In this document: positions 8,638-16,476 of the stretch, piece by piece
Numbering within the stretch: the first letter of the stretch is position 1
Layout of the letters: every line of letters begins with the position of its first letter
Assembly (NCBI GenBank): GCA_027066265.1
Contig: JAMOOB010000504.1
Span: forward strand, 1 to 24,875
Length of the DNA: 24,875 bases
Direction: 5' to 3'
DNA from: Desulfurococcales archaeon
GTDB lineage: Archaea; Thermoproteota; Thermoprotei_A; Sulfolobales; Ignisphaeraceae
Position numbers and translations under genes: made by a program
The notes under the pieces: model-generated
Told to the model about the DNA's origin: nothing
The model's database searches: none
The model's input: the letters and a program-made list of their open reading frames with translations, nothing else

Positions 8638-9093
8638 TCAACACGTTGTATTCAGGATATCGCTCCACTTAAGTAGTTCCAGCGATACGATACCCTTCCT
8701 AACAACATTAACAATTTCCTCATCCTCCGTAAGCAACGCGTAGCCGTGTACGTACGCCGTCGATAGTATGATCCTATCGAAGTAATCGCTTAAGTACGGA
8801 ATCAAGCTATCTGCAATCTCCTCGATTTCGTAGCTAGTTACCTCCGTAGGTCGAAGCCTATCATCGTTCTGAAGAGCTTTCAAACCAAGCCTAAACCTAT
8901 CGAGAACGATCCTACCCATCCTCTTCGCAAGTCGTAGAGCTATCCACTTTGCTTCAACTATCGATAGAGGATTGTATAGAACCGTATGCTTGGTAAGAAG
9001 CTTTGGAAAGCATTCCTCGAATCGAGGCAACCCGATTCTTACACCGAAGATCGGTAGTAAGTACGTAGTATCGAGAAGGATAGCCTTAACCAA
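8638..9093 (-). CDS. vapC: PIN-domain ribonuclease, VapC-type toxin
   Basis: A PIN-fold protein expected to be a Mg-dependent endoribonuclease toxin. The acidic residues are visible: Asp in AILLDTTYLL near the N-terminus, Glu in SIVEAKW, Asp in DYFDRIILSTAY, and acidic residues in LLTEDEEI. The frame stays open to a GTG at 9120 (160 residues), but PIN domains start only a few residues before the first Asp; TTG at 9093 puts that Asp at residue 8 and gives 151 residues, so I prefer it. It overlaps the antitoxin gene by 8 bases (35 with the longer start), typical of translationally coupled toxin-antitoxin pairs. Confidence 0.85.
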   Translation of the reverse strand: MVKAILLDTTYLLPIFGVRIGLPRFEECFPKLLTKHTVLYNPLSIVEAKWIALRLAKRMGRIVLDRFRLGLKALQNDDRLRPTEVTSYEIEEIADSLIPYLSDYFDRIILSTAYVHGYALLTEDEEIVNVVRKGIVSLELLKWSDILNTTC

Positions 9094-9328
9094 GACCGTA
9101 CTCCCTCTGAACCTCTTCACTAACCCTCTCTACCTCCTCGATGGAGAGCTCAGCAACGTAGTTACCCAGAACATCGTCTATCGAAAGCTCTTTCTCTACG
9201 ACTATGCTATACTCATCGACTACCCGGATCCTAACTCTGTCACCCGGACGAATTTTTGTAGCTTCCAGCACCTTCCTAGGTAGATACACCTCCCCTTTCT
9301 TACCCACGCGCACGATCTCTATAACCAT
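9086..9328 (-). CDS. vapB: AbrB/MazE-like antitoxin, VapB-type
   Basis: 80 residues. The N-terminal half (VRVGKKGEVYLPRKV, then IRPGDRVRI) is a SpoVT/AbrB swapped-hairpin DNA-binding domain; the acidic C-terminal part (SIDDVLGNYVAELS, EEVERVSEE) would wrap the toxin. It neutralises VapC and, as in related pairs, probably represses its own promoter. The frame allows a GTG at 9337, but the ATG at 9328 sits correctly behind GGTGGG (9333-9338), so I chose it. The gene ends inside vapC. Confidence 0.85.
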   Translation of the reverse strand: MVIEIVRVGKKGEVYLPRKVLEATKIRPGDRVRIRVVDEYSIVVEKELSIDDVLGNYVAELSIEEVERVSEEVQREYGLG

Positions 9329-9335
9329 GCTACCC

Positions 9336-9361
9336 ACCGGGTAGAGATAACGCTACCCGGT
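9336..9361. promoter_or_regulatory. Inverted-repeat operator candidate of vapBC
   Basis: A perfect inverted repeat, ACCGGGTAG / CTACCCGGT, with an 8-base spacer. A third copy of the half-site core (GGGTAGC on the minus strand) lies at 9329-9335, directly before the vapB ATG. The repeat lies between an A/T-rich box (about 9361-9370, minus-strand ATTATCTA) and the ribosome binding site, where a bound AbrB dimer would block transcription or translation initiation. Confidence 0.6.
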
Positions 9362-9410
9362 AGATAATGGTTCTCCATGCTCGGCGACTTGGCTACGATC
9401 TGCGATAGAA

Positions 9411-9419
9411 TGTTAATAA
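9411..9419 (+). promoter_or_regulatory. Candidate TATA box of the OPT-like gene
   Basis: TGTTAATAA lies about 37 bases before the TTG start at 9452. Transcription would begin near 9440, leaving a leader of about ten bases that contains GAGGGG at 9440-9445. Confidence 0.4.
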
Positions 9420-9451
9420 CTGTAGCCTAGAGCTACGTTGAGGGGACGTTC

Positions 9452-11149
9452 TTGAGATGGCTGGTACTAGGACTCATCGTAGGGCTCTTCATGGGGTTCG
9501 TCGATAGCTACGGCTACGCTGTTTCAGGGTTCACGATCTCCGAGATCTCGATAGTCTTCATACCGTTGATAACGTTGTTCCTAGCCAGATGCATGGGGGT
9601 GACCAGCCTCGAGGAAATCATCTACGCTAGTAGCCTCGCCATAGGCATAGACCTCACGACTACCCTAACCTCCGGGATGTACCTTACCTACGGCTACCTA
9701 CAGTACCTATCCTCCAAGCTAAGAGTCTTTGGATTCGAGATACGTGTTCCACAAACGTTGTTCTCCGATCCCAACCCAATCGATTTCGAAGCGCTACCTA
9801 CGTACGTATCGCTAAGCCTTGCATCGATGGGTGGAGCACTCCTAGCCTACGCACTTAGGATGCATTACCTCGATAAGGAAAGACTTACGTACCCCCTAGG
9901 GTTGGCTGCATCGATGGTTTTGAAGATCGTTCGCACGGTTCCACGAAGTTGTTGGGTTGGTCTAGGACTCGGCTTTGCGCTGCAGCTCTTAGTAATGTAT
10001 CTCGGTCTCGATATCCTTGACCTAACTCCGTTGGTAGGAAGCTACCTACCTGGAGCTGTTTTCGCACTAGCGCTGAACCCCTTGGTCTACGCTGTAGCTA
10101 TGCTACTTCCACTCGGAGCGCTTAGAGGTCTAGCGATGGGTTCTATGATGACGTACGTAGCGATCACGACCCTATCCGTAGCGTTGCTAGGTGCGTACGT
10201 TCCTCCTCTCGCTAGCTACGACGATGTTCTGCTCGCTGTATCCAACATCGTTGCTTCGTGTATGGTTGGGCTCGTAACGGTTGCGACCGTGAGCTACCTA
10301 ACGAAGTACTACCGCGTATTCCTACACAGCGCGAAGCTCTTAGCGATGGCTAGGTACGAACGGTTCGCCGCTACCATGGGAACCCTACTCGTAGCCTCCA
10401 TGGTTCTCGTAGCTCTCTCCATCTCCCGGATCCCGATACCCAAGCTCCTCTCCATAGCTGCGATCATCGTTCCGATACATCTAGTTCTAGTCCTCGTGAA
10501 CCTGAGGATCGTTGGCGAGGTCGGTATGGGTTCGCAAGCAGTTCTACCGCTAGCTACATCGATACTCGTAGCATCGAGGTGTAGCGACGTAGCTACCTAC
10601 GCTGCTCTAGACCCCTTCACCGGGATACCGATGCCTCAAGTAATCGGAGGTACGTCGATGAACTTAGCAAGGTTGTGCAGAGCTTGCCGAGCATCGGTAT
10701 CGAAAGCATTCGCATTGCTATGCCTAGGAATAGCTCTGGGCTCCATACCTACCTACATCTACGGCAACCTACTCGTGAACCTCTACGGATTCGATTCGCC
10801 TCAGATGCCCATGCATCGATGGATACCAACCATCGTGTGGATGGCGACGATATACAGCGGTAGAAGCGAAGCTCTATATCCCCAGATCGTGGCGCTAGGC
10901 TTCGTCCTAGCAATACTACTCCTCATCCTTTCTCAGAGGTTTGGTATACCGTTCCTTCCACTCATCGTAGGTACGTGCATTCCTCCAGACGTAGGTATAG
11001 CAGCTCTCGTAGCCTACGTAGTGAAGAGCATCGTGCTGAAGCTCGGGGTCGAGCTCCACGAGAAAACGATTGTGTTCAGCACCTTCGTGTTGCTGGGCTG
11101 CGGCTTAGGGGTAGCGTTGAACAGTATCCTCGTAGCGCTACTAGCTTAG
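9452..11149 (+). CDS. Polytopic membrane protein, OPT (oligopeptide/metal-chelate transporter)-like
   Basis: 565 residues, almost entirely hydrophobic, with roughly 14 membrane helices. The overall plan recalls the oligopeptide transporter (OPT) family: an N-terminal GLIVGLFMGFVDSYGYAVSG helix, MGVTSLEEIIYASSLAIG, a LTYPLGLAASMVLK segment, DPFTGIPMPQVIGGTSMN near the middle and an IPPDVGIAALVAYVV region near the end. OPT proteins import peptides or metal complexes by ion symport. The match is by eye and no single catalytic motif settles it, so another multi-helix carrier is possible. The start TTG 9452 is supported by GAGGGG six bases upstream. Its 3' end overlaps the opposing ABC ATPase gene by 9 bases. 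It stands alone on its strand. Confidence 0.6.
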   Translation: MRWLVLGLIVGLFMGFVDSYGYAVSGFTISEISIVFIPLITLFLARCMGVTSLEEIIYASSLAIGIDLTTTLTSGMYLTYGYLQYLSSKLRVFGFEIRVPQTLFSDPNPIDFEALPTYVSLSLASMGGALLAYALRMHYLDKERLTYPLGLAASMVLKIVRTVPRSCWVGLGLGFALQLLVMYLGLDILDLTPLVGSYLPGAVFALALNPLVYAVAMLLPLGALRGLAMGSMMTYVAITTLSVALLGAYVPPLASYDDVLLAVSNIVASCMVGLVTVATVSYLTKYYRVFLHSAKLLAMARYERFAATMGTLLVASMVLVALSISRIPIPKLLSIAAIIVPIHLVLVLVNLRIVGEVGMGSQAVLPLATSILVASRCSDVATYAALDPFTGIPMPQVIGGTSMNLARLCRACRASVSKAFALLCLGIALGSIPTYIYGNLLVNLYGFDSPQMPMHRWIPTIVWMATIYSGRSEALYPQIVALGFVLAILLLILSQRFGIPFLPLIVGTCIPPDVGIAALVAYVVKSIVLKLGVELHEKTIVFSTFVLLGCGLGVALNSILVALLA

Positions 11150-11830
11150 CACGGGATAGAGTTTTCCATCCCTAAGCTCGTACCTCCTATGCACATACTC
11201 CATGACGCGCGGATCGTGCGATACTACGAGTATGGTTGTATCGAAATCCCGACTAATCCTCTGGAAAAGCTCGAGAACCTTCCTAGCGTTCTCCCAATCA
11301 AGGTTCGCCGTAGGTTCATCGGCGAGCAGAACGCTTGGTGTATTGGATAGAGCTCGAGCGATTGCAACTCTCTGCTTCTCACCACCGCTTAGATACTTCA
11401 CCTTCTGCTTAGCTTTATCGGCTAACCCAATGTATTCGAGGAGCTCCATAACGCGTTTCCTACGTTCATTCCTATCCATTCCCGCTAGCAGTAGTGGAAG
11501 CTCAACGTTTTCGATAACGGTGAGCTCCTCTATCAATCCGTAGTCCTGAGGAATGAAACCAACTACGCTATTCCTAAGCATAGCAAGCGCATTCTCGTCG
11601 AGCATACACACGTTGTATCCCTCCACAATCACGTCTCCACGATCGGGCTTCTCGAGACCAGCAATGATTTTCAATAGCGTGGTTTTTCCGGCTCCGCTAG
11701 GACCGTGTATACCCACGATCTCTCCACGATGGATCACTAGGTCTACCCCCTTCAACGCATGTACAACGCCCCACTTAGTGTGGTACGTCTTCCATACATC
11801 GCGTAGGAGCACAACTACGTCTCTAGGCAT
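11141..11830 (-). CDS. ABC exporter ATP-binding protein, LolD/MacB-type
   Basis: 229 residues, the compact single-domain ATPase of the MacB/LolD/FtsE group, which powers FtsX-like permeases. Walker A G43-T51 (GPSGAGKTT), Q-loop Q95 (GFIPQDYGL), signature LSGGEKQR at 147-154, Walker B D171-E172 (LLADEPTANLD) and H-loop H205 (VVSHDPRVMEYVHRR) are all intact. The typical N-terminal VHALKGVDLVIHRGE is present. It is the last gene of a three-gene unit; its ATG overlaps the preceding membrane gene by 8 bases. Confidence 0.92.
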   Translation of the reverse strand: MPRDVVVLLRDVWKTYHTKWGVVHALKGVDLVIHRGEIVGIHGPSGAGKTTLLKIIAGLEKPDRGDVIVEGYNVCMLDENALAMLRNSVVGFIPQDYGLIEELTVIENVELPLLLAGMDRNERRKRVMELLEYIGLADKAKQKVKYLSGGEKQRVAIARALSNTPSVLLADEPTANLDWENARKVLELFQRISRDFDTTILVVSHDPRVMEYVHRRYELRDGKLYPVLS

Positions 11831-12236
11831 AGCGTTTCCTCACCTCGTACAGAGCCGTAGCTACGCCCACGGCTACAGCTAATAGAGGGTTGATCAACCC
11901 TTCCTCTAGTCCAGAAACGGCGAGGACTATCGATGGAGGAATCGAGAGGATCAAGCACTTTACGATCGTTAGGAGCACCACCGCGAACAGCACGTACCTA
12001 GGCCTAGCGCCGCAGATCGTGAAGCCTTCGATGAGCTGGTTAACGGTGGTTCTATCGGCGTAGTCAACGGATAGAACCCCCAAGATCGTGAGGACTAGGC
12101 TTAGCAACGCAACGGTTTCGTAGGGGTACGTAGCTACGTAGATCGACAACGTTGTCGAGAACGCTAATGCGTAGTACGTCCCCCTACAGCTAGGTAGCAA
12201 ACTCATGGATATCCTCGCTACATCGAGGAACAGCAT
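11823..12236 (-). CDS. Small four-helix membrane protein of the ABC exporter unit
   Basis: 137 residues with about four hydrophobic helices (roughly 22-38, 40-57, 80-108 and 114-131) separated by a charged loop (DYADRTTVNQLIEG). I do not recognise a family. It lies between the permease-like gene, with a 19-base overlap, and the ATPase gene, with an 8-base overlap, so it is almost certainly translated with them and may be an extra membrane subunit of the exporter. Confidence 0.7.
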   Translation of the reverse strand: MLFLDVARISMSLLPSCRGTYYALAFSTTLSIYVATYPYETVALLSLVLTILGVLSVDYADRTTVNQLIEGFTICGARPRYVLFAVVLLTIVKCLILSIPPSIVLAVSGLEEGLINPLLAVAVGVATALYEVRKRYA

Positions 12237-13741
12237 CGTAGAGCACCAACGATCTTCGATAATCCGAGCAGAGCTATGCTCTGCGTACGTCTCTTATCGA
12301 GTTCCTCTAGGCTCCATACGTCTACGCGTAGCGTAGCCTCAACACCTTCCTCTACCTGCACAAACTCTATCTCTACGGATACCAACACAGCCATCGCTCG
12401 TCGGTAGAGCATCTCTATCCTAACGAGTTTCCTACCGTCTAGGGGAAGTTTCTCGATTTCGCTAAGCTCTAGGAAATCGTCTCGCTCTACGTATCTACGT
12501 AGACATTCGACAACGTTATCCAGCTCCTCGAGCTTCGTGGGTAGGACTACGCTAGCAGTAAAGCTAAGGATCTCTGGCTGCGCTATGGGTGCCTGCCTCG
12601 ACAAGGTCTTAGATACGTAGATGCTCAGCATGGTGGCTGCGAGAACGTAGGTTATCAAACCCATCGTGCTGGAGAGCGTGCCCATGGGCAACAGTATCGC
12701 TAGGTCTAGGGGTAGGAAAGCTATGGCTGTCAACCACATACCTAGTCCGCTAGCAATCGTAACGATATCCTTCGAAACTCCTTGGAGGAGAAGCGATGTG
12801 TATAGACTACGTACTCGCTCTATGAAAGCGCTGGACAGCGGTAGCGTGAGTATCAACGACATCGCTATGGATAGGGCTATCGATACCAAGCACTGCATCG
12901 TAGGTACGAAACCCCTCCCCATCACAACGATCTTCGAATTCCTTGGATAGGCAACGATATCGAAATCCTCGAACTTCTCCAAACCTTTCCTACCAACGAT
13001 GTTCAGAGCAAGCACTTTGTAGACGCAGGTTTCTTTGCATAGCTCGGCTACGATTCCGCGATCGAGTGGAATGATAATTAGTTGCTCTGGGGTACTCACC
13101 TTAACGCTGTACGTACCTACGACACCTACGCTATGAACGAAGTATATCCCTGGAAGGAACTCTATCGATAGTAGCTCTGACAGATTGAGCCTACACACAT
13201 CGAAGGATTGATTAGCTATGGATATCGATGGATATGGAAAGGTTTCGTGAACTACGATACGGTTCTGCGCAACGCATCTACACACGTCCTGTAGCTGAGG
13301 AATCCTTGCGTTGCATGCCAAGGCTAGGGGTAGAATGCTACGGTTATAGATCTCGATGTAGCTGTATATCTGTAGCGCAACGAGATCGAAGTTCTTAGCC
13401 GTTTCGAATACTTCGTCGAGAGACATACTTTTTGAGATCCCTAGCTCGCTGAACTCGATCGATGGTCTGAACGTTATCTCGGTGCTTAGCGCTGCGTAGC
13501 TAACGGTGGAAGCCGTTAGCAGTGAGAGGGTTAGGAAGGATGCTATCGCTACGATCGTAGCTCTACACTTTATACATTCCCTAGCAACGAGCTTCACGAT
13601 CTCTACGCTTGGAGATACTAGCGAAGGAGTTCTGTATCCTCGTTCCTCTACCTCGAATCCCTTCGCTCGGTACAGCATCCATACGCTCACGATCGTCGCG
13701 ACGTAGAGCATTGCTAGCACTACGTATGGATGCAGAACCAT
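12218..13741 (-). CDS. FtsX/MacB-like exporter permease with cysteine-containing ectodomain
   Basis: About 507 residues. Helices are visible near 7-24, 61-85, 283-305, 326-352 and 357-377. Between the second and third is an external domain of about 195 residues with six cysteines (near 143, 154, 156, 183, 235, 239), then a soluble C-terminal tail of about 130 residues. One helix, a large ectodomain and three helices is the MacB/FtsX core plan, and the loop ERVRSLYTSLLLQGVSKDI recalls the cytoplasmic coupling segment of that family. No strong family motif is present, so the call rests on topology plus the neighbouring LolD-type ATPase. An ATG at 13756 is also possible; the one at 13741 is preferred because GGTG lies five bases before it. 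A TTAAGAA box near 13777 on this strand could be the promoter. Confidence 0.6.
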   Translation of the reverse strand: MVLHPYVVLAMLYVATIVSVWMLYRAKGFEVEERGYRTPSLVSPSVEIVKLVARECIKCRATIVAIASFLTLSLLTASTVSYAALSTEITFRPSIEFSELGISKSMSLDEVFETAKNFDLVALQIYSYIEIYNRSILPLALACNARIPQLQDVCRCVAQNRIVVHETFPYPSISIANQSFDVCRLNLSELLSIEFLPGIYFVHSVGVVGTYSVKVSTPEQLIIIPLDRGIVAELCKETCVYKVLALNIVGRKGLEKFEDFDIVAYPRNSKIVVMGRGFVPTMQCLVSIALSIAMSLILTLPLSSAFIERVRSLYTSLLLQGVSKDIVTIASGLGMWLTAIAFLPLDLAILLPMGTLSSTMGLITYVLAATMLSIYVSKTLSRQAPIAQPEILSFTASVVLPTKLEELDNVVECLRRYVERDDFLELSEIEKLPLDGRKLVRIEMLYRRAMAVLVSVEIEFVQVEEGVEATLRVDVWSLEELDKRRTQSIALLGLSKIVGALRCCSSM

Positions 13742-13849
13742 ACCTGCACCGCACATCGATGCATGCTACACCTTCTTAACTCTAGCAGATTCGTAGTTGC
13801 GGAGATTGGAGATATAGGGCTGGAGTAGAGGATCTCGTAGGTGACGAAC

Positions 13850-14245
13850 ATGGCTCAGGAGGATGAGAGGAACGCTGCTATTCGAAAGATGACTGAGCTA
13901 CTCCGCGCTGGAGCAACGATGTTGGCAGAGACGTGCCCCATATGCAACGCACCTCTCTTCAGATTACCTAGCGGCGAAGTTCTGTGCCCCATACATGGAA
14001 GGGTATTCATAGCTAAGAGCGAGGAAGAGGTTGCCGAAGCCAGCGTCATATCGACGCTATCCGAACTCGAGAAAACCGCTTGCAGTGCACTGATTCAGCT
14101 AATCAATGCCGTTAAGAGGAACGAAATGGGTCTAGATGAAGCTGCTAGAATAGCCGTGTACTGGCTCGATGCAATTGAGCGTGCCGAGAGGATCAAGGAC
14201 ATGATAAGGCTTAGGAAGGCAATGGGTCAGGAGAGGAAGCGTTAG
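13850..14245 (+). CDS. Sjogren's syndrome autoantigen p27-family zinc protein
   Basis: 131 residues. The N-terminal half fits the autoantigen p27 (Sssca1/UPF0148) family: a helix with MTELLRAGATMLAETC, then CPICNAPLFRL, GEVLCPIHG. The CxxC...CxxH ligands (C29, C32, C46, H49) form a small zinc ribbon with His as the fourth ligand. The C-terminal half is helical and charged. The cellular role is unknown in archaea. The start ATG 13850 has GGTGA at 13840-13844; a GTG at 13841 overlaps that site and is rejected. It is divergent from the exporter genes and ends 4 bases from the converging thymidylate kinase gene. Confidence 0.85.
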   Translation: MAQEDERNAAIRKMTELLRAGATMLAETCPICNAPLFRLPSGEVLCPIHGRVFIAKSEEEVAEASVISTLSELEKTACSALIQLINAVKRNEMGLDEAARIAVYWLDAIERAERIKDMIRLRKAMGQERKR

Positions 14246-14249
14246 CACA

Positions 14250-14861
14250 TTAGCGTTCAGATCCGTGCTGAGTAAGCATCGCTGCGCGTAGCTTTCGTAG
14301 AACGAGCTTTGCGCACTCGCTCACTACCGTGGGTAGGGGTTGCGTAGCATCCACCGTAACTAGGTACCCACGATTCGCAAGCTCGTCAAAGATCTCGATA
14401 GCTCGTTCCAACCTCCAACGTTCTTCGAAGATCGAGATCTTTCCTTCTCTCGAAGCGATTCTCTTCATAGCGGTATCGACATCTATCCTTAGGTATATGG
14501 CTAGATCGGGTTTCGGGAACAGATCTACCAATCGTAGGAGTAGATCGATGTCGTAGCCGAGAGCTCCCTGGTAAGCGATCGTGGAGTAGTGGTAGCGATC
14601 ACAGATCACTACGTAGTGCTGAACGAGGTTCTTCAGAACGTTCTCTACGTGAAGTACTCGATCGATGAGCATCGTAGCTACTTCAGCTAGATCTCGAATG
14701 CTACCGCTAAACCTTGCGAGGAGTTCTTCGACTAGATTGCGGTTGAAGGGTTCTCGCGTATATACGGCGGGGAACCCTACGGAGCTAAGCTTCTCGATAA
14801 GCTTGAGTGCAACGCTCGTCTTTCCACATCCATCGATACCTTCGAGAACTATCAACGGCAT
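14250..14861 (-). CDS. tmk: Thymidylate kinase (dTMP kinase)
   Basis: 203 residues, the normal size for the family. It phosphorylates dTMP to dTDP with ATP. Visible: P-loop G8-T15 (GIDGCGKT), TREP at 35-38 for the substrate site, DRYHYSTIAYQ from 88 (the DR[YF] motif), and a lid segment with Arg/Glu residues (RIASREGKISIFEERWRLE). The frame is open to 14912, but the ATG at 14861 begins exactly with the family N-terminus (PLIVLEGIDGCGKTS) and follows GGTGAGG, so I use it. It overlaps the dehydratase small-subunit gene by 10 bases, making it the last gene of that operon. Confidence 0.95.
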   Translation of the reverse strand: MPLIVLEGIDGCGKTSVALKLIEKLSSVGFPAVYTREPFNRNLVEELLARFSGSIRDLAEVATMLIDRVLHVENVLKNLVQHYVVICDRYHYSTIAYQGALGYDIDLLLRLVDLFPKPDLAIYLRIDVDTAMKRIASREGKISIFEERWRLERAIEIFDELANRGYLVTVDATQPLPTVVSECAKLVLRKLRAAMLTQHGSER

Positions 14862-15259
14862 CTCTTCCTCACCACCACAGTGTTGGGTGGACGTAGCTCG
14901 AGGACGTCGCAATCCTCAAGGAGTTCGTAGATCTCTTCCGGTAATCCGTAGGCGAAGGGTATTCCCCCAAGTATGCACCCAGCTATTACCACGGGATCCG
15001 GGTTCACGGAGACGATAGCGTTCGGAGCACGTTTTCGCGATGCAAGTGCGTAGATCACGTAGGTACCCACCGTGCTTCCACGAAAGCTGTGCACGACGAG
15101 GATCTTTCCATCGATACTCTTCCCGGATTCGCGTAGACGACCCGTTTCGGGATCTACATCGCCTAGAAACGATAGTCTCCACACCTTCACTACCTCACCA
15201 CGAGCGTAACCACTGACCCTACGAACCTTTACCTCTACAACGCGTTCACTAGACAACAT
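14852..15259 (-). CDS. Phosphomevalonate dehydratase small subunit (aconitase X swivel-type)
   Basis: 135 residues matching the DUF126/aconitase-X small subunit: FLGDVDPETG at 31-40, the GKILVVHSFRGSTVGTYV stretch at 51-68 with the conserved Ser of the swivelling domain, AP.AIVS at 78-84 and an IAGCILGGIPFAYG segment. With the large subunit it dehydrates (R)-5-phosphomevalonate to trans-anhydromevalonate 5-phosphate, a step of the archaeal mevalonate pathway (established for the Aeropyrum pernix enzyme). The ATG 15259 overlaps the large-subunit gene by 25 bases, as expected for a coupled heterodimer. Confidence 0.93.
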   Translation of the reverse strand: MLSSERVVEVKVRRVSGYARGEVVKVWRLSFLGDVDPETGRLRESGKSIDGKILVVHSFRGSTVGTYVIYALASRKRAPNAIVSVNPDPVVIAGCILGGIPFAYGLPEEIYELLEDCDVLELRPPNTVVVRKRCR

Positions 15260-16407
15260 GGTACCCCCGCTAGCTTAGGTATGTAGTGCCTAGCCTTACC
15301 ATGCACGGTAGCTAGAGGTTCTACCACTACGTTTCGGAGATCCGTTACCACTGGACAGCAACCTCTAAACAGAGCTACTTCTAATCCCCTCCTCTTCAGC
15401 TCGATGATTAGGTTCCTAACATCGTCGCTAACCTCGAATCTACGAGGTACGAAAATCATTACGTGGTTGAAGAACTTGGAGACCTCGTTCGTCAAGAGTT
15501 TTCGAAGTACGTACCTAACCTCATCGAGATCGAGATGCGGGCACCCTAGTAAGAGCGTTGAAGAGCATCGTTCCTCGATGTAGTTCTCGATCTCCTTACG
15601 ATCTATCGATACACGTTCTAGGCTAGCCAATTCCTTCTCATCGATTCGTTCCGGAGTAACGTTCTCGATGAAAACCATTGGTAGAGACGAAGTTGTTGCT
15701 ACGGATGCTAGGAAGTTCTTTAAGTAGAGTCTAGCTGCTACGGGATCCCTATCTATTCCCATCGATACGAATGGAATATCCTTCGATACCGAGCCTACGT
15801 ATAGACCGATCGCGCTTGCGATCCATATACTTGTTGCTGGAACCTCTACCAAGATCCTTAGGCTCGGTCTACGATTCTCATCGAGATGCATACCAGCTTC
15901 ATACGTTCGACCAGCGATACCAGCGAGAAGCGCTACGATTCCACCCTCCCTATTGGTTCTAGCACCAAGAACGCTGTTCGCGTAGATGACAGCGCTCGAT
16001 TCTGCCCATGCAAGGTGTTCTCCGTATCCTGGTCTACGAAGTGCGTAGGGTATACACGTAAAGCTACTCTCATCGATACCCATAGCCGTAAGCAGCTCAA
16101 CAACACGTCGTTGAAGAGCAACGATCTTCTCATCAAAGAACTGCGGAATCTCTATAGCCATGGAGTAGGGGTTCGCAGTCGTATACACACGAACACGAGC
16201 ATTCATCGAAACAAGCTTCTCGAGAAGCTCAACACCGGAAACCCCTATGTTGAATATCGAGATCCCAGAAACATGAGCATGACTAACAGGAATCAAACGC
16301 TCTGCACCAAGAGCTTCACCAACCTCCACCAACACCTTCATAGCTACCGCCAACGCCTCACCAAACTCACCACTCAACGCACGCTCTTCCCAACGAGATA
16401 GATACAA
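15235..16407 (-). CDS. Phosphomevalonate dehydratase large subunit (aconitase X)
   Basis: 390 residues of the aconitase-X catalytic subunit. Landmarks: HAHVSG at 43-48, TCIPY at 117-121, WAESSAV followed by YANSVLGARTNREGG (to 156), GCPH at 288-291 and GCCPVV at 349-354. Cys118, Cys289 and Cys350/351 are the expected iron-sulfur ligands. The frame reaches a GTG at 16416, but TTG at 16407 gives the family-typical beginning MYLSRWEE..LSGEFGEA, and GGTG lies six bases before it, so I prefer it. It opens an operon with the small subunit and thymidylate kinase. It makes anhydromevalonate phosphate, the substrate of the decarboxylase encoded about 3 kb upstream on the same strand. Confidence 0.95.
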   Translation of the reverse strand: MYLSRWEERALSGEFGEALAVAMKVLVEVGEALGAERLIPVSHAHVSGISIFNIGVSGVELLEKLVSMNARVRVYTTANPYSMAIEIPQFFDEKIVALQRRVVELLTAMGIDESSFTCIPYALRRPGYGEHLAWAESSAVIYANSVLGARTNREGGIVALLAGIAGRTYEAGMHLDENRRPSLRILVEVPATSIWIASAIGLYVGSVSKDIPFVSMGIDRDPVAARLYLKNFLASVATTSSLPMVFIENVTPERIDEKELASLERVSIDRKEIENYIEERCSSTLLLGCPHLDLDEVRYVLRKLLTNEVSKFFNHVMIFVPRRFEVSDDVRNLIIELKRRGLEVALFRGCCPVVTDLRNVVVEPLATVHGKARHYIPKLAGVPCCLVNAL

Positions 16408-16438
16408 ACACAACACCTACGCTACAAAGAATCGCACA

Positions 16439-16450
16439 GAAATAAAACAG
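16439..16450 (-). promoter_or_regulatory. Candidate TATA promoter of the dehydratase operon
   Basis: The minus strand reads CTGTTTTATTTC about 35 bases before the TTG start, in an A/T-rich gap of about 70 bases after the large unknown gene. Transcription starting 25 bases on would leave a leader of roughly ten bases with the GGTG site. Confidence 0.5.
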
Positions 16451-16476
16451 TTAAAATGGTTATGATAATCAATACG

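Noticed and set aside
11202..11543. 113-codon plus-strand frame antisense to the exporter ATPase.
   Set aside because: Antisense to Walker and signature motifs of an intact ABC ATPase; Ser-rich shadow translation with no family features.
13841..13849. GTG start three codons before the p27-family ATG.
   Set aside because: This GTG is itself part of the GGTGA ribosome binding site for the ATG at 13850.
14862..14912. 17-codon N-terminal extension of thymidylate kinase (start at 14912).
   Set aside because: The extension lies wholly inside the dehydratase small-subunit gene, has no family counterpart, and the ATG at 14861 has a well placed GGTGAGG site.
15886..16401. 171-codon plus-strand open frame antisense to the dehydratase large subunit.
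   Set aside because: Long for a shadow, but its translation is low-complexity Ser/Thr/Arg/His-rich and mirrors the codons of a firmly identified enzyme.
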